63,999 nt of DNA, taken from an uncultured Alphaproteobacteria bacterium. Its GTDB lineage: Bacteria; Pseudomonadota; Alphaproteobacteria; HIMB59. The DNA lies in contig CACKOX010000003.1 in NCBI GenBank assembly GCA_902601865.1, positions 1 to 63,999 on the forward strand. The letters run 5' to 3'. The position numbers and the translations under genes are program-made. The notes below the pieces were generated by a model, which ran no database searches, had not been told where the DNA came from, and worked only from the letters and a program-made list of their open reading frames with translations. Of this stretch, positions 61,873-63,999 are shown in pieces (position 1 is the first letter of the stretch; each line of letters starts with the position of its first letter).

Positions 61873-62221
61873 TCACGATAAAGATATCTCAGTAAAAGCG
61901 ATAGTCGATTGTCTTGAAGACAATAAGGCAGAAAATATCTCAGTTATTTCTCTTAAAGGTAAAGCAGAGTTTGCAGAATTTATGGTTGTTGCATCTGGAC
62001 GGTCAAATAAGCATGTGGACTCAGTTTCAGATAAAGTTTACCGAGACCTTAAAAAACATAAACTTTATTGCAACAAACCTGAGGGAAAGCCCCTTTGCGA
62101 CTGGACGGTCATTGATGCGGGCCACGTTTTAGTGCATATTTTTAGAAATGAAGTACGTGAAATCTATGATTTGGAAAAATTATGGTCCGAAGACTTTAAT
62201 AGCATTAACACAGCTTCTTAA
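61853..62221 (+). CDS. rsfS: Ribosome silencing factor
   Basis: The 122-aa protein is RsfS/Iojap, which binds L14 and blocks 50S-30S joining under starvation. Motifs: KAIVDCLEDNKAENISVISL, FMVVASGRSNKHVDSVSDKV, CDWTVIDAGHVLVHIFRNEVREIYDLEKLW. It starts with GTG and overlaps nadD by 20 nt. The common downstream neighbour rlmH is missing here. Confidence 0.93.
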   Translation: MSYEIPNHDKDISVKAIVDCLEDNKAENISVISLKGKAEFAEFMVVASGRSNKHVDSVSDKVYRDLKKHKLYCNKPEGKPLCDWTVIDAGHVLVHIFRNEVREIYDLEKLWSEDFNSINTAS

Positions 62222-62231
62222 AAATTCACTT

Positions 62232-63458
62232 ATGCAAAGAATTCTTCTTATCCTCATTTTAGTTTTTAATACAAATGTCAGTTTATCTGACACAAAAGAA
62301 ACATATAAACAACTCAGTATTTTTAACGAGGTATATAATCGAGTAAAAAATCAATATGTTGAAGAAGTAACTGATAAAGAGTTAATAGAGAAGGCTTTGA
62401 ATGGAATGCTTCAGGCCCTTGACCCTCATTCAAGCTTTATGAGTGAAGAGATTTATAAAGAGATGCAAATGGACACCTCAGGTGCCTTTGGAGGATTGGG
62501 TATAGAAATTACAACTGATAAAGGTTTTATAAAAGTAGTATCCCCAATTGACGACACACCCGCCTACAATGCTGGAATTTTAGCTGGAGATTATATTACG
62601 CACTTAGATGGTACATCGGTTGTTGATATGACTTTAAAAGAGGCAATCGACATTATGAAAGGCGAACCTGGAACAACTATAGTTTTGACAATTTTTAGAT
62701 CTAGCGAGGAGCCATTCGATGTAAGCATTAAAAGAGATATCATTAAAGTTGCATCTGTGAAACATCGTCTTATTAATGATGTGGGATATATCAGAATAAT
62801 TCAATTTAACGAACAAACAACAAGTGGATTAAAAAAAAGTATCAAAGAACTTGAAAAAAGTGATAACCCTCCGATTGGTTACGTTTTGGATTTAAGAAAT
62901 AATCCTGGCGGACTATTGAACGAGTCTGTTTCTGTGACAGATATATTTCTTGATCAAGGAGAAATCGTTTCAATCAGAGGCAGGGAGAAAAAAGATGTTC
63001 AAGTTTACTCAGCTAAAAAAGGAGATCTTATTAATGGGAAACCTTTGATAATACTGATTAATGAAGGTTCTGCGTCAGCCTCTGAAATTGTTGCAGGTGC
63101 ATTACAAGATCATGATAGAGCAGTTATAATGGGTATCAAATCATTTGGGAAAGGATCTGTTCAAACTATAATTCCAATTGACAGTGGTGCTATCAGACTG
63201 ACCATAGCCAAATATTACACCCCAAGTGGAGACTCCATACAAGCAATAGGCATCGAACCAGATGTTGTGGTTCCAAGAGCCGAGCTTAATGTTATTGATA
63301 ATAATTTTACATTTAGAGAGTCAGATTACCGTGAAGCTTTAGATAACGAAACCAACGAAGAAAGTGAAGAGGAAATCTCAACAAGTGAAATTCTTGAAAA
63401 AGATTATCAACTGTCTCGTGCCGTAGATGCAGTGAAAACAATTGCTGTTTTAAATTAA
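62232..63458 (+). CDS. ctpA: C-terminal processing peptidase (S41), CtpA
   Basis: The ATG at 62232 begins a signal peptide (RILLILILVFNTNVSLSD); the upstream frame from 62148 overlaps rsfS and lacks a signal. The 408-aa product has a PDZ domain (GGLGIEITTDKGFIKVVSPI, AGILAGDYI), then the S41 region DLRNNPGGLL, ILINEGSASASEIVAGALQD with the catalytic Ser, and GKGSVQTI with Lys. It trims periplasmic proteins. It shares one nucleotide with the rppH start (TAATG). Confidence 0.92.
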   Translation: MQRILLILILVFNTNVSLSDTKETYKQLSIFNEVYNRVKNQYVEEVTDKELIEKALNGMLQALDPHSSFMSEEIYKEMQMDTSGAFGGLGIEITTDKGFIKVVSPIDDTPAYNAGILAGDYITHLDGTSVVDMTLKEAIDIMKGEPGTTIVLTIFRSSEEPFDVSIKRDIIKVASVKHRLINDVGYIRIIQFNEQTTSGLKKSIKELEKSDNPPIGYVLDLRNNPGGLLNESVSVTDIFLDQGEIVSIRGREKKDVQVYSAKKGDLINGKPLIILINEGSASASEIVAGALQDHDRAVIMGIKSFGKGSVQTIIPIDSGAIRLTIAKYYTPSGDSIQAIGIEPDVVVPRAELNVIDNNFTFRESDYREALDNETNEESEEEISTSEILEKDYQLSRAVDAVKTIAVLN

Positions 63459-63931
63459 TGAAAATCAATCCTAAGGATTATCGCCCAAATGTTGGTATGA
63501 TGATTTTAAATCACCATAAAGAAATCTTTGTCGGTAAAAGAATTGATCATCCCTCCGAATTTTGGCAAATGCCACAAGGGGGAATAGACTCAAAAGAAAA
63601 ATCTGAAATTGCAGCCTTAAGAGAAATGGAAGAAGAGGTTGGAATAAAAAAGAGTAAAGTTAAATTAATCTCTCAAAGTAAAGAGTGGTATTACTATTCT
63701 TTACCTAAAGATTTATCCAAAACTCTATGGAAAGGTAAGTACAAGGGTCAACGCCAGAAATGGTTTTTATATGAGTTCAAAGGAAGTGAGAAAGATATAA
63801 ACATTCATACAGCTCACCCTGAATTCTCCGACTACAAGTGGGTTAAACAAAATTTTCTTGTACCCAATATCGTTCCTTTTAAAAAGGCTATATACAAAAA
63901 ATTATTAATAGAATTTAAAGACTATTTATAA
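63458..63931 (+). CDS. rppH: RNA pyrophosphohydrolase (Nudix)
   Basis: The 157-aa Nudix enzyme removes pyrophosphate from 5'-triphosphate mRNA ends and starts decay. YRPNVGMMILN is the N-terminal signature, GGIDSKEKSEIAALREMEEEVGI (split: Gly-Gly at residue 42, REMEEEVGI at the end) is the Nudix box, and WYYYSLPKDL and YKGQRQKWFLYEF are RppH features. It follows ctpA with a 1-nt overlap and nearly ends the window. Confidence 0.94.
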   Translation: MKINPKDYRPNVGMMILNHHKEIFVGKRIDHPSEFWQMPQGGIDSKEKSEIAALREMEEEVGIKKSKVKLISQSKEWYYYSLPKDLSKTLWKGKYKGQRQKWFLYEFKGSEKDINIHTAHPEFSDYKWVKQNFLVPNIVPFKKAIYKKLLIEFKDYL

Positions 63932-63999
63932 GGAGGGTTGTTTACTACCTGCTCAAAAGTACCAAGAGCAGTTTCATTCCCCTCTAGTTCTTGGAAGGT
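63922..63999 (-). CDS. 3' end of an unidentified minus-strand CDS (partial)
   Basis: An open minus-strand frame enters from the window edge and would end at a TAG at 63922-63924, giving the last 25 residues TFQELEGNETALGTFEQVVN plus a short tail. It overlaps the 3' end of rppH by 10 nt, so the two genes would converge. The residue composition looks coding. The family cannot be told from this piece. Confidence 0.4.
   Translation of the reverse strand, partial: TFQELEGNETALGTFEQVVNNPPYK

Noticed and set aside
62148-62231. Longer start for CtpA at 62148
   Set aside because: It would overlap rsfS by 74 nt and hide the signal peptide that begins at 62232.

Overview
This 64 kb window is AT-rich, gene-dense bacterial DNA with short intergenic gaps, many 1-4 nt stop/start overlaps and almost no mobile DNA. 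The gene content suggests a streamlined marine alphaproteobacterium of SAR11/HIMB59-like type. Supporting signs are a BacA/SbmA-type protein, an Irr-type Fur protein, the block rplU-rpmA-obgE-proB-proA-nadD-rsfS-ctpA-rppH, DMSP demethylase-type proteins and betaine uptake. The lineage is my inference; there is no rRNA, tRNA or CRISPR array to confirm it.

Layout. 1-8.7 kb: mixed housekeeping genes (bioY, transaldolase, a small phosphatase, exonuclease I, sugar nucleotidyltransferase with a CBS protein, SbmA-like protein, cysE, a malate/lactate dehydrogenase-family enzyme). 8.8-17.5 kb: one long plus-strand run with a three-part betaine-type ABC transporter, a semialdehyde dehydrogenase, an M19 dipeptidase-like protein, an unrecognised 551-aa protein, a DUF3726 protein and a YeiH-type exporter. 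18-23.3 kb: a DmdA-type demethylase, an MFS transporter, a RidA protein, and an oxygenase/HD-protein pair resembling TmpA/TmpB, which would release glycine betaine and phosphate from 2-trimethylaminoethylphosphonate. 23.4-35.8 kb: mostly minus strand, with amtB-glnK, a second GcvT/DmdA-like protein, a GMC (BetA-like) oxidoreductase, a photolyase-family protein, an ABC-2 exporter, AlaX, a Pif1-like helicase and PncC. 36-44.6 kb: acyl-CoA ligase/enoyl-CoA hydratase/OsmC operon, an omega-transaminase, an aquaporin, katG and a degenerate TrpF-like gene. 44.5-48.7 kb: a compact p-aminobenzoate/folate operon (pabB-pabA-pabC-folP-folB-folK). 48.8-56.7 kb: metal homeostasis, with an Fe3+-binding protein, an imelysin-like protein, a broken Irr-type regulator, and znuA/znuC/znuB/zur around a palindromic operator. 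56.7-64 kb: the L21/L27/Obg/proline/NadD/RsfS/CtpA/RppH block.

Two themes tie the window together. The first is methylated osmolytes: uptake of betaine-like compounds, two DmdA-type proteins, a BetA-like oxidase, a possible phosphonate route to glycine betaine, and a CoA ligase/hydratase pair that could feed DMSP or fatty-acid breakdown. The second is metals: zinc and iron genes sit together, yet znuC, zur and the Irr-type gene each carry one extra base, two of them inside A8 runs. A TrpF-like gene has the same lesion in an A7 run. Either the assembly is wrong at these runs, or this organism tolerates or uses slippage there.

The best candidate for an undescribed system is the 11.8-17.5 kb part of the betaine-transporter run, especially the 551-aa protein and its DUF3726 partner.
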